Below are positions 24,200 to 32,457 of a stretch of 38,068 nt of DNA, in pieces. Below the pieces are notes generated by a model that saw only the letters and a program-made list of their open reading frames with translations, was not told the origin of the DNA and ran no database searches. Source of the stretch: Hoskinsella mucinilytica (GTDB lineage Bacteria > Bacillota_I > Bacilli_A > Erysipelotrichales > Erysipelotrichaceae). The stretch covers positions 1-38,068 of the forward strand of contig NZ_JBEQZJ010000038.1 of assembly GCF_045223415.1 (NCBI RefSeq), written 5' to 3'. Made by a program: the position numbers and the translations under genes. The first letter of the stretch is position 1, and every line of letters starts with the position of its first letter.

Positions 24200-24927
24200 G
24201 ATGCATCCTCCTTTGTGAGAATATCATAAATCGTATCTACATCGCCAGAAACGACCTGTTCCACAACTTCCATTTCTCCTAACTTACTGGCAATATTTGC
24301 TAAAATAGTCATATGATCATCATTTTTCGCCGCAATACCGATGACGATTCTTGCATTACCTTGAGCCCATTTGATTCCCTCAGGATAAATCATGACCGCA
24401 ATTCCCGTTTTCTTAACACAATCCTTAACCTCATACTCTCCATGAGGAATCGCAATATCATTTCCGATATATGTTGTTAATCCATGATCACGATGTAACA
24501 TGCCTTCGATATATCCTTCCTCGATATATCCGGCAGACAATAAGAGCTGTCCCATTTGAACGATGGCATCGTCACTATCCTTTGCACTGCAATTTAATTT
24601 GATGTTCTTCTTGTCTAAAATTTCATTTTTGGTTTTCTTCTTTTTCAATAGCATGATTTCCTTCACGATCCTTTCATACGCTTTTTGATCCATAAAGCTT
24701 TCAATTCCAAAGTAACAAACATCAGGGAATTTGGTTTTGATCTGATGTTCAAAATTATGATGAGATATCAGAATATCCACGTCATTGGGGATGGCTTCTA
24801 ACGAACAGTTTCTCACCTTATCATGATAGCCTTCTTTCTTTAATTGTTTTGCTAAAAGGCCTGCTCCTAAGGCACTGCTTCCCATACCTGCATCACATAC
24901 AAAGTAAATACTTAACGTTTCTTGCAT
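24196..24927 (-). CDS. PTS mannitol/fructitol-family EIIBA fusion
   Basis: Cytoplasmic phosphocarrier of 243 aa. Residues 1-95 are a mannitol-type IIB domain with FVCDAGMGSSALGAG (Cys11 is the phosphoryl site); residues 105-243 are a mannitol/fructose-type IIA domain with IGNDIAIPHGEYE (His162 is the phosphoryl site). A Lys-rich linker (LLKKKKTKNE) joins them. In most mannitol systems the separate protein is IIA alone (MtlF), so the added IIB is unusual given that the EIICB protein of this operon already ends in a complete IIB domain. It may shuttle phosphate, form the cytoplasmic half of a related transporter, or phosphorylate the PRD regulator. Confidence 0.9.
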   Translation of the reverse strand: MQETLSIYFVCDAGMGSSALGAGLLAKQLKKEGYHDKVRNCSLEAIPNDVDILISHHNFEHQIKTKFPDVCYFGIESFMDQKAYERIVKEIMLLKKKKTKNEILDKKNIKLNCSAKDSDDAIVQMGQLLLSAGYIEEGYIEGMLHRDHGLTTYIGNDIAIPHGEYEVKDCVKKTGIAVMIYPEGIKWAQGNARIVIGIAAKNDDHMTILANIASKLGEMEVVEQVVSGDVDTIYDILTKEDAS

Positions 24928-24937
24928 ACGATTCCTC

Positions 24938-26992
24938 CTACCATGGTATCCATTCTCTGATTGTTGTTTCTTCGATCATTTGTACCTGTTCTTTAATTGT
25001 TTCTACATTTCTTTGTGCTAGCGCTTTATAAAATGCCTCTTGTTCTATGATTGCACGATTGATACTGCTACATAGCTGTTGCTGAATCTGAATTGCATTT
25101 TGCGGTAGTAACATCACCATGACAAATTGAATGTTACCGTAGGTTTGAAAACTTGATCCTTTGGGATATAGAACCTTCATATATGCATGATTTAAATCAG
25201 CTACCTTGGCATGTAATAACATAAAGCCCATATCTTCCATGATGACCGATCCCATTTCCTCACGTTTCATCAAAGCTTCTTTTACCTGTGTTTCCCATGG
25301 AAAACAGCTGGCAACTTTATCAATCATATCAGAAATGCTCATTTGATCTTGAACCTCTATGATTTCCATACTTTCCAAAAGTTCCACAGCACAATGACCG
25401 GCATCCTTCAACATATATAGAAGCGAACCTTTTGGTTTTATGAAATGCTTTGCAGGTTGATCCCATAACTCCTTTAATCGCTCCATCAAATGCATCATAT
25501 CTTCTTCATTTAATAATGGTGTAACACGCAATACTTCGATATCTTTGATATCGAGATCAAAGGTAGATATCAATAGCTCTTGATCTTGATATTGATGAGT
25601 CGTGATATCTTCCATTGATAAGGTTTTTAATTGTATTCCATGTGGTACTGCCTTTAAGATTCTTGCGGATAACAATGCACTGACCCCAATGCCACTTGCA
25701 CATACAACACCACATGCGATGTTTCGCTGATAACGACGCTCTTGTTTTCCTCGTTCTATGCTCGCACCGATATGCATCGTCAAAAATGCAATTTCATCTT
25801 CACTGACGATACAATCATATTCTTTTTCAAGAAGTTGACATGCACGTTTGGTTTGTAGATAAAGCTCATGATACATGGTTTGAATGGTTTCCTTTAGAGG
25901 ATTGTAGATGGGTAAATCGTTTTTCAATCGAGTGATGGTTGGCTCCATATGTGTCAATAAGCCTTTCATCAACTCTTCATCCTGTAATAAAATGGCTCTT
26001 TCTTCTTCATCGAAACTCATCAACATCTCCATGATCAAATGTTTCAGATGATTGGCATGTTCCTTATCTTCAGGACGTGTCATCTTTGCTCCTTTGATAT
26101 GAAGGGCAATAAATGCTGTTTCTACCTCAGGAATATCAATATCAAACTCTATTTCTAAATAGTGTGCCATTTTCTCGGCTTGTTGATAAGCAGGATCGTG
26201 CACCACCATTTCTAAGACTTCACTGCTTTCTTGAATTTCTTCATGCTTGGCAATGCGATCGATGGCAATCACAAGATGAATGATCAAACCAATATAACCG
26301 ACACTGGCATAACGATCTAAGGATAATTCATGCTGATACGTTTCAAACACTTTCAAGATCCTTGTTAAGATATCCTGATCTAAAAGCTTTAAGATACTTT
26401 GAGATCCTGTATCGATAAAAATCTGATGCAACAAGGACCCGGAATCCAGAAAATTAACACTTTGAATATGTTCATTCTGTTGAAGGCTTTGCTGTACGAT
26501 TGAGGTAATCGCTTTACGAACATCCGCCTCGTTACCTTCCAACCTTACGCCAAATCCTGGTTTTCTGATCAATGTTAATTCACGTTTTTGAAACCATGGA
26601 TCTATGATATCCAGATCATTGGATATGGTCGCTTCACTAACCTGAAACATATTGGCATAATGTATCAATTTCTCTAAATCTTCACTATGCAATAGTTCAA
26701 AGATCAACATATTTCTTCGCTCTTCTTTATCTAAATAGGCGATTTCCTGTACCTTTAATTCCTTTAAAAGTAAATCTTTCTGTTCCTTGGTTCCTTCCAC
26801 AGAAAGACCGGCTTTTTGTTTCGATGATAGCCTGAGATCATATTCCTTTAATTCATAATCAATATCCTTTAGTTCACGAAATATCGTTCGTGTACTGGTT
26901 TTACATAAATTCGCTAAGGTCTCGACACTGACGTACTCATCCCTTTCCAGACAATATTCTAATATTTTCTTTAATCTAGGTGAGTAAATCAT
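24938..26992 (-). CDS. mtlR: MtlR-type PRD-containing transcriptional activator
   Basis: Regulator of 684 aa. Domains seen: winged helix-turn-helix at 1-60 (RDEYVSVETLANLCKTSTRTIFRELKDIDYEL), a second helix-turn-helix (SEATISNDLDIIDPWF), PRD1 around 190-290, PRD2 around 300-400 (TMHIGASIERG), a Gat-type EIIB-like domain beginning CGVVCASGIGVSALLSARIL, and a C-terminal EIIA-like domain (GFMLLHAKVADLNHAYMK). In MtlR proteins, HPr and the EII proteins phosphorylate these sites to report sugar transport. Its place between EIICB and EIIBA means it probably activates its own operon when mannitol-type sugar is present. Confidence 0.93.
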   Translation of the reverse strand: MIYSPRLKKILEYCLERDEYVSVETLANLCKTSTRTIFRELKDIDYELKEYDLRLSSKQKAGLSVEGTKEQKDLLLKELKVQEIAYLDKEERRNMLIFELLHSEDLEKLIHYANMFQVSEATISNDLDIIDPWFQKRELTLIRKPGFGVRLEGNEADVRKAITSIVQQSLQQNEHIQSVNFLDSGSLLHQIFIDTGSQSILKLLDQDILTRILKVFETYQHELSLDRYASVGYIGLIIHLVIAIDRIAKHEEIQESSEVLEMVVHDPAYQQAEKMAHYLEIEFDIDIPEVETAFIALHIKGAKMTRPEDKEHANHLKHLIMEMLMSFDEEERAILLQDEELMKGLLTHMEPTITRLKNDLPIYNPLKETIQTMYHELYLQTKRACQLLEKEYDCIVSEDEIAFLTMHIGASIERGKQERRYQRNIACGVVCASGIGVSALLSARILKAVPHGIQLKTLSMEDITTHQYQDQELLISTFDLDIKDIEVLRVTPLLNEEDMMHLMERLKELWDQPAKHFIKPKGSLLYMLKDAGHCAVELLESMEIIEVQDQMSISDMIDKVASCFPWETQVKEALMKREEMGSVIMEDMGFMLLHAKVADLNHAYMKVLYPKGSSFQTYGNIQFVMVMLLPQNAIQIQQQLCSSINRAIIEQEAFYKALAQRNVETIKEQVQMIEETTIREWIPW

Positions 26993-27003
26993 GATCGTTC
27001 CTC

Positions 27004-28377
27004 CTATTTCTGTTTTAATTTCTCTACGATTTCATCGTATTCGCTTCCTCCCATAAAATTAGTAATTGGGAAGATGATTGCATTTGGACAATGACTTTGT
27101 GCACGTTCCATCAAGGATTGATGAGTAACAATGACCTCTGTATCTAATGGAACATCATTGATTGCATAATGTTTTACATCAATATCCATACCATTTGCTT
27201 TTAACTTTTTACTTAACGTAGTTGCGCCCATTGCACTGCTACCCATACCGGCATCACATGCAAATACGATTTTTGTAACACTACTACTGGCTTTTAATTC
27301 TTTGGTTCCTTTTGCTTCTGCTTTCATATCACCAATCGTTGCTTTTGCTTGTTCTAATGCATCATCACCATCTTTATTGGTGAATTTCAAAATTAACATT
27401 GCGATAACAAAGGATACTGCAGTTGCCGCCAATACACTAAGAATGACACCTACGTAGCTATCTTTCGCACACATTCCCAATACAGCGATGATACTTCCCG
27501 GAGATGCTGCGGATACCAAACCTGATCCCATCAAGCTGTTTACAAATACTCCCGTCATACCTCCACCGATTACCGCAAGCAATGTTAGTGGATTCATCAA
27601 TACATATGGGAAATAAATTTCATGAATACCACCGAAGAAATGAATGATGACCGCTCCTGGTGCTGAACTTTTGGCATTTCCTTTACCGAAAATACAATAA
27701 GCAAGCAATAATCCAAGTCCCGGTCCGGGATTGGCTTCAATCAAGAAGAAGATAGATTTTCCTGCTTCCGCAACCTGATCCATACCTAGTGGTGTAAAAA
27801 CACCATGATTGATTGCATTGTTTAAGAACAATACCTTTGCAGGTTCTACCAGGATAGAGGTCAATGGCAATAAACCATTTTCAACCAAGAAGTTCACGCA
27901 TACGACCATACCATCCTTGATTCCCACACAGACCGGTTCGATTGCAAGACATCCAAAGATCGCAAGGATTGCTGCTAAGATACCTGCGCTGAAGTTATTG
28001 ATCAACATTTCAAAACCTGCCGGAATGTGACCCTCTAACACTTCATCTAGTTTTTTGATAAGATAACCGCCGAATGGCCCCATGATCATTGCACCGATAA
28101 ACATTGGATCTTCTGTACCGACTAACACACCCATTGCAGCTGCAGCACCAACGATACCTCCTCTGGTATCATAGATCATTTTACCTCCTGAATAAGCAAT
28201 CAAGGTAGGAAGCAAAAATCGTTGCATTGGCACAACAATAGCTGCCAGCTTTGCATTTGGATACCATCCTGCTTCAATAAACAATGCGGTAATGATTCCC
28301 CAAGCAATGAATACTGAGATGTTTGGCATTACCATTCCACTTAGAAAACGACCAAACTTTTGAACTGATTCTTTCAT
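27004..28377 (-). CDS. mtlA: PTS mannitol-family EIICB permease
   Basis: Membrane sugar channel of 457 aa. Residues 1-345 are the mannitol-type IIC with the conserved IHFFGGIHEIYFPYVLMNP, LLINNFSAGILAA and FVNSLMGSGLVSAASPGSI motifs; after a Lys/Glu-rich linker, residues 370-457 form a IIB domain with IVFACDAGMGSSAMGATTL and its phosphoryl Cys. It lacks the IIA domain, which is supplied by the EIIBA gene downstream. Mannitol specificity is the best guess from the IIC motifs, but the enzyme genes in the operon leave room for another hexitol. It is the first gene of the operon, behind a good promoter. Confidence 0.93.
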   Translation of the reverse strand: MKESVQKFGRFLSGMVMPNISVFIAWGIITALFIEAGWYPNAKLAAIVVPMQRFLLPTLIAYSGGKMIYDTRGGIVGAAAAMGVLVGTEDPMFIGAMIMGPFGGYLIKKLDEVLEGHIPAGFEMLINNFSAGILAAILAIFGCLAIEPVCVGIKDGMVVCVNFLVENGLLPLTSILVEPAKVLFLNNAINHGVFTPLGMDQVAEAGKSIFFLIEANPGPGLGLLLAYCIFGKGNAKSSAPGAVIIHFFGGIHEIYFPYVLMNPLTLLAVIGGGMTGVFVNSLMGSGLVSAASPGSIIAVLGMCAKDSYVGVILSVLAATAVSFVIAMLILKFTNKDGDDALEQAKATIGDMKAEAKGTKELKASSSVTKIVFACDAGMGSSAMGATTLSKKLKANGMDIDVKHYAINDVPLDTEVIVTHQSLMERAQSHCPNAIIFPITNFMGGSEYDEIVEKLKQK

Positions 28378-28392
28378 AAATTCCCTTCTTTC

Positions 28393-28406
28393 TGTAAGTG
28401 CTTTCC
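28393..28406 (-). promoter_or_regulatory. Possible catabolite-responsive element
   Basis: TGTAAGTGCTTTCC resembles the cre consensus with two mismatches and lies 14-27 bp downstream of the promoter -10, a location often used for CcpA roadblock. Weak evidence. Confidence 0.3.
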
Positions 28407-28419
28407 TCTTTACACTTTC

Positions 28420-28448
28420 AGTATAATTTCAACTCAGACAAAACACAA
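28420..28448 (-). promoter_or_regulatory. Promoter of the hexitol PTS operon
   Basis: Minus strand TTGTGT (28443-28448), 17 bp, TATACT (28420-28425), about 45 bp upstream of the EIICB start. The upstream 100 bp, where MtlR would bind, shows no obvious direct or inverted repeat to me. Confidence 0.65.
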
Positions 28449-28561
28449 TCAAATGAAATTCAGCTTTGTCACCATCCCAGATGACAGAATTAAACAGCCT
28501 TTATTCATCGCTTTTTTTCACTTTTATGATACCATTTTAACTGATCAAAGAAAATGATTTA

Positions 28562-28593
28562 TAAAAAAAAGTCTATTGGATAAACCAATAGAC
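28562..28593 (-). terminator. Terminator of the MATE transporter gene
   Basis: GTCTATTGG (28571-28579) pairs with CCAATAGAC (28585-28593), followed on the minus strand by a run of eight T's. Confidence 0.92.
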
Positions 28594-28600
28594 AAAGAAC

Positions 28601-30040
28601 TTAAGATTCTATCACAGTATCACTATAAACACCAAGCTCCTCTTGATCTTTTTCCTGAGCAATCTGTTCATTCAGCTTTTTCAACTCATGATGAATAAAG
28701 AAGAAGACGATGACACCACTGGTGATATCTGCCACAGGCCCAGCATAGAGAATTCCATCCAAACCGAACATCAATGGTAAAATTAAAATCATCGGTATCA
28801 ATAATAACAACTGTCTAAGTGTTGATAAGATACTCGCTTTTACCGGCTGTCCGGTCGCTTGAAAATAAGAAGTTGCCGTTATCTGAAACCCTGCCGTAAA
28901 TACTCCAAGATCATAAATACGCATAGCTTTGATCGCAAAATTCGTAAAATTCTCATCTGCACTTCCAAATAGCATCAATATGATATGTGGAATCAACATA
29001 AAGGCGATCCATCCAATCGCAGTAACCCCTGTCGCAATACTACTTGCTAACATATAGGTCTTCTTGATTCGCTTCGGTTGATTTGCTCCCTTATTGAATC
29101 CTAAAATAGGCTGAGCCCCGATTCCGATACCAATACAAATAGATACGATGATCATGCTGATCTTCATAACGATACCCATTGCAGATAACGCCACATCTCC
29201 GGTTACTGATGTCTGATCCCCATAATAAACAAGGGAATTGTTTAATACGATCTGTAAAATTGTTGAAGATAACTGTGTAATACAACTAGATATCCCTAAA
29301 GTAAATGCACTTTTCACAATGATCCCATTCAACTTGATATGTGCAAGACGAAGTCTCATATTTCCCTTTTTCGTGAAATAATACAACAATACGATCGTTG
29401 AAATGATCTGTGAAGTAATGGTTGCGATTGCCGCCCCCTTAACACCCCAATGGAATACGAAGATATAAACAGGGTCTAAGATACAATTCAATGCAGCACC
29501 AACCACCATGCTATACATCGCAACATTAGGACTACCATCCGTTCTAGCCATATTACTTAAACCAATACCTAACAAATTAAAAGTGGTACCAAGTAAGATG
29601 ATACTTGCATAATCCTTCGCATATCCGATGTTCTTTGGTGTTGCTCCAAATACTTGTAAAATAGGATCTAAGAATACCAATCCTAATACTGTCATAATGA
29701 TACCTATGACCAAAAGCAAAATAAAGACATTACCTAACGTATTTTCTGCCTCTTTTTCCTTCTTTTCCCCTAGTTTGATTGCCGCATAAGCGCTTCCTCC
29801 GGCTCCAAGCATCGTACCTATCGCAAGAATAATGGTTACGATCGGAAATGATACCGTGGTAGCTGCATTCCCAAGATAGCCGACTCCCTGTCCGATAAAA
29901 ATCTGATCTACGATATTATAAACCGCATTCACCAGCATGGAGATGACAGAGGGAATCGCAAAACGCATTAATAATCTACCAACTGGTTGATAACCAAGTG
30001 GATTTTTAGTCCTTATGTTTGTTTGACTCATACTCTTCAT
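28601..30040 (-). CDS. MATE-family multidrug/cation antiporter
   Basis: Integral membrane exporter of 479 aa with about twelve hydrophobic segments in two similar halves, normal for MATE (DinF/NorM-like) proteins that expel drugs in exchange for Na+ or H+. Seen: SVISMLVNAVYNIVDQIFIGQGVGYLGNAA near the N-terminus and ARTDGSPNVAMYSMVVGAALNCILDPVYIF, both family hallmarks. GAGGG precedes the first ATG; a second ATG three codons later is possible. It overlaps the MarR gene by 35 bases, so it is co-transcribed and translationally coupled with its presumed regulator. Confidence 0.94.
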   Translation of the reverse strand: MKSMSQTNIRTKNPLGYQPVGRLLMRFAIPSVISMLVNAVYNIVDQIFIGQGVGYLGNAATTVSFPIVTIILAIGTMLGAGGSAYAAIKLGEKKEKEAENTLGNVFILLLVIGIIMTVLGLVFLDPILQVFGATPKNIGYAKDYASIILLGTTFNLLGIGLSNMARTDGSPNVAMYSMVVGAALNCILDPVYIFVFHWGVKGAAIATITSQIISTIVLLYYFTKKGNMRLRLAHIKLNGIIVKSAFTLGISSCITQLSSTILQIVLNNSLVYYGDQTSVTGDVALSAMGIVMKISMIIVSICIGIGIGAQPILGFNKGANQPKRIKKTYMLASSIATGVTAIGWIAFMLIPHIILMLFGSADENFTNFAIKAMRIYDLGVFTAGFQITATSYFQATGQPVKASILSTLRQLLLLIPMILILPLMFGLDGILYAGPVADITSGVIVFFFIHHELKKLNEQIAQEKDQEELGVYSDTVIES

Positions 30041-30485
30041 TTACCCTCTTTCTATAACTTTTTCCTTTTGCATATGAACGAGCATTCATTGCTATGTATT
30101 TCATCCCATTTTCTATTTGCGCACTCTCTTCATCACTTAATCCCTCAGTAATGATACTTCTCCAATCCGCAATTGCTTTTGTGATGACCGGAATCAGTGT
30201 TTCACCTTTTTTCGATACATAAAGCTGTATGATACGTTTATCCTGATCATTTACCTTACGTAAGATGTAACCTTCTTCTTCCAATTTTTTAACAGCTCTT
30301 GCGGTTGTCCCTTTATCATAATAGCCTTTTTCTGCAAGTTCTTGTTGTGAAATACCAGGATGCTGATAAATTCTCAAAAGAAAAAACTGTTGACCACTAC
30401 CGATATGAAATTGCTTTAACTGTTCATCGAAATAGGTTTGAGAAATACGATATACAATAGATGCATACTTGTTTATTCCGGGCAT
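30006..30485 (-). CDS. MarR-family transcriptional regulator
   Basis: Winged-helix regulator of 159 aa. Seen: the DNA-binding core GISQQELAEKGYYDKGTTARAVKKLEEEGYILRKVNDQDKRIIQLYVSKKG (about residues 45-95), including the Asp-x-Arg wing typical of MarR, with helical dimerisation ends. The start at 30485 has AGAGGTGA seven bases upstream. It precedes and overlaps the MATE exporter gene, the usual local-repressor arrangement; drug binding would release the promoter. An inverted repeat at the transcription start is the likely operator. Confidence 0.92.
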   Translation of the reverse strand: MPGINKYASIVYRISQTYFDEQLKQFHIGSGQQFFLLRIYQHPGISQQELAEKGYYDKGTTARAVKKLEEEGYILRKVNDQDKRIIQLYVSKKGETLIPVITKAIADWRSIITEGLSDEESAQIENGMKYIAMNARSYAKGKSYRKRVNEEYESNKHKD

Positions 30486-30506
30486 ATGCAAATCACCTCT
30501 TTATAT

Positions 30507-30522
30507 TAGTTGCACAAACAAC
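30507..30522. promoter_or_regulatory. Candidate MarR operator
   Basis: TAGTTGCACAAACAAC holds the inverted repeat GTTG-N6-CAAC at the expected transcription start of the MarR-MATE operon. Size and place fit autoregulation by the MarR protein. Confidence 0.5.
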
Positions 30523-30528
30523 CGTTAT

Positions 30529-30557
30529 ATTATAGCGTAATCCTATGGAACACGCAA
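30529..30557 (-). promoter_or_regulatory. Promoter of the MarR-MATE operon
   Basis: Minus strand TTGCGT (30552-30557), 17 bp, TATAAT (30529-30534): perfect -10 and good spacing. Confidence 0.75.
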
Positions 30558-30603
30558 CCTCTTCATTCTATATTTAGAAATTATCACCTAATGTTTACCT
30601 AAT

Positions 30604-30644
30604 GTAAAAACCCCACTTCTACATTCATACGCAATGAGTGGGGT
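30604..30644 (-). terminator. Terminator of the ABC-F gene
   Basis: ACCCCACT (30610-30617) and AGTGGGGT (30637-30644) form a perfect GC-rich stem with a 19-base loop; on the minus strand T's follow. Confidence 0.82.
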
Positions 30645-30675
30645 ACTTATTTCAAATCTTTACATCTATGACTTA

Positions 30676-32211
30676 TTAATCCATAAGATATAAGTGATGA
30701 TGTGCAATATGATATTCTTTATCTGCGACTTCTTCGATAAACTTACGATCATGGGATATCGCTATGATACATCCTTCAAAGTCACTTAAGATCTTTCGTA
30801 TCATAGGATTGGTCAATGGAGATAAATTTCTTGTAGGTTCATCCAACAACAACACATTACATCGTTCCTTTATTGCTTTGATCAAATATAACTTTGCCTT
30901 TTGTCCCTCACTCAATGACAAAACATGATGTTCCATTTCTTCCCTTGTAAACTTCATTCTTCCAAGCAACTCTCGTATCAACGTTATCTCCTGTTGATCA
31001 CCTGTCTGTATCAAAAAACGAATCGGTGTATCATCAGCTTCAAAACGATCCATGTAGTTTTGTGGCATATAACAAAGTTTGATATCTTCTCGCTGTTTCA
31101 AAATATGATAGATGTGTTTCATTAATAAACTTTTTCCACAACCGTTTTTTCCTGTAATCACGATGTGCTCATTACCATAAACAGATAACGTAATATCACA
31201 TAAAAGACATTGATCCCCAATACTTAAATGATCCATATACAGTTCTAAGATTCGCTTACTTTCCGGTAGAGCACAAGGCTCAAAATGCACATCGATTGCT
31301 TCTTCAATGGAATCTACATGTGTATAGCCTTCCTTCTCAAATCGTTTTTCCAATGATTTGATATTCTTCATTTTATGCATTAACATTGCTGCCTTGCCAG
31401 GATCTCTTACCGTATCATTCAATGCATCATGTACTGCATTCATCTGATCATTTAGTTTGATTTTCTTTTTCTTATACTCCTGCTTTTCTTTTTGTGCTAA
31501 TTGCATATCTTTTTCTCTTGAGGAATATCGCTCTTTGACATATGCTTGATAACTTCCTCGATAGATATTCGCCTTACATTTTGTTTTTTTATTTAATTGT
31601 TCTAAATGAATCAGAACATTCGCACAATGCTCCAACAAAGTTTCATCATGAGATATGAACATAACAGGAATCGGTAAGGTCAAAATCAAATGCTCTAACC
31701 ACATTAAAGTTTCGATATCCAAATCATTGGTAGGCTCATCCAACAGCAATAATTCCATTGGCTCATGCATCAGCTTTAAGAGTTGTAATTTTACTTTTTC
31801 TCCACCGCTTAAGGTTTTTAGTGTTTGCTGTCTTTGAATGAAATCAGATGGTAAAAACAAATGCTGACACATGGTTTCATAAGCTAGTAATTCGTTATAT
31901 TGATGTGGTTCTATTTCATCATCCACATCTTTCTTCAACAGATATTCATAAATTTCTGCATCCATCCATTTCAGGTGTATTTGCTGTTCAAAATAAGCAA
32001 TATGCTTAAAATTCGTAATGATGTCACCTTCGATAACCACATAATCTTCGATCAATTCTTTTTGTTTGATTGCTTTTAAAAGTGTAGATTTTCCATTTCC
32101 CTCTTCTCCGATAATACCTACTTTATCGCTATTTCCTAGGGAATAATTAAAATTCTCAAGTAATATATGATTTTTTAAATCTTTTATGGTTAGTTTTTTT
32201 ATTTGAAGCAT
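30676..32211 (-). CDS. ABC-F family ATPase, antibiotic-resistance (ribosome-protection) type
   Basis: Soluble protein of 511 aa with two ATPase domains and no membrane part. Seen: first Walker A GEEGNGKST (35-43), LSGGEKVKLQLL and LLLDEPTNDLD; a long charged inter-domain linker (about 230-310, KEKQEYKKKKIKL); second Walker A GKNGCGKSLL, a degenerate signature LSEGQKAKL, and LLLDEPTRNLSPL. The DEPTRNLSP variant is typical of the Lsa/Vga/CplR-like group that frees ribosomes from lincosamide, pleuromutilin or related drugs. The start at 32211 has GGAGGTG six bases upstream; a longer frame reads through the leader. A housekeeping translation role is the alternative. Expression is probably controlled by its leader RNA. 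Confidence 0.88.
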   Translation of the reverse strand: MLQIKKLTIKDLKNHILLENFNYSLGNSDKVGIIGEEGNGKSTLLKAIKQKELIEDYVVIEGDIITNFKHIAYFEQQIHLKWMDAEIYEYLLKKDVDDEIEPHQYNELLAYETMCQHLFLPSDFIQRQQTLKTLSGGEKVKLQLLKLMHEPMELLLLDEPTNDLDIETLMWLEHLILTLPIPVMFISHDETLLEHCANVLIHLEQLNKKTKCKANIYRGSYQAYVKERYSSREKDMQLAQKEKQEYKKKKIKLNDQMNAVHDALNDTVRDPGKAAMLMHKMKNIKSLEKRFEKEGYTHVDSIEEAIDVHFEPCALPESKRILELYMDHLSIGDQCLLCDITLSVYGNEHIVITGKNGCGKSLLMKHIYHILKQREDIKLCYMPQNYMDRFEADDTPIRFLIQTGDQQEITLIRELLGRMKFTREEMEHHVLSLSEGQKAKLYLIKAIKERCNVLLLDEPTRNLSPLTNPMIRKILSDFEGCIIAISHDRKFIEEVADKEYHIAHHHLYLMD

Positions 32212-32343
32212 AAGATGCACCTCCTTCATAGAGGTTATCGATAACAACATGACATTAGACATAACGAAAAAACATGATCTTACTTTTCGTATCTGTTGAA
32301 ACATATCATTTGTTATCTATACATCTTATCCCTCCTCACTCTA
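32212..32343 (-). promoter_or_regulatory. Long structured leader of the ABC-F gene, candidate antibiotic attenuator
   Basis: About 130 bases between promoter and start. The Shine-Dalgarno GAGGT (32223-32219) can pair with ACCTC (32235-32231), hiding it. A larger stem can join 32304-32317 (which includes the stop codon of a tiny upstream ORF) with 32240-32254 (GATAACAA with TTGTTATC, then ATGA with TCAT). A ribosome halted on the upstream ORF would break this stem. Drug-induced genes of this class are often controlled this way; the details here are inference. Confidence 0.5.
32313..32324 (-). CDS. Three-codon upstream ORF (Met-Tyr-Arg) in the ABC-F leader
   Basis: ATG TAT AGA TAA preceded by a near-perfect GGAGGG (32335-32330) at five bases' distance and about 20 bases after the likely transcription start. 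So good a ribosome binding site before a three-codon frame is unlikely to be idle. It may sense drug-stalled ribosomes at initiation or termination. Confidence 0.45.
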   Translation of the reverse strand: MYR

Positions 32344-32349
32344 TGCAGT

Positions 32350-32378
32350 AGTGTAACAAAATCAGTTACCTTTGTCTA
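32350..32378 (-). promoter_or_regulatory. Promoter of the ABC-F gene
   Basis: Minus strand TAGACA (32373-32378), 17 bp, TACACT (32350-32355). Confidence 0.6.
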
Positions 32379-32422
32379 CCTCTTTTTTATGATTTCAAAT
32401 AAAGTGGCTGATTTCACAAAGG

Positions 32423-32457
32423 AAAAAAGCCAGCACAGTTATAAACCAATGCTAGCT
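32423..32457 (-). terminator. Terminator of the histidine kinase gene
   Basis: AGCCAGCA (32428-32435) pairs with TGCTAGCT (32450-32457), one G-T pair on the minus strand, followed by T's. It overlaps the kinase stop codon. Confidence 0.75.
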
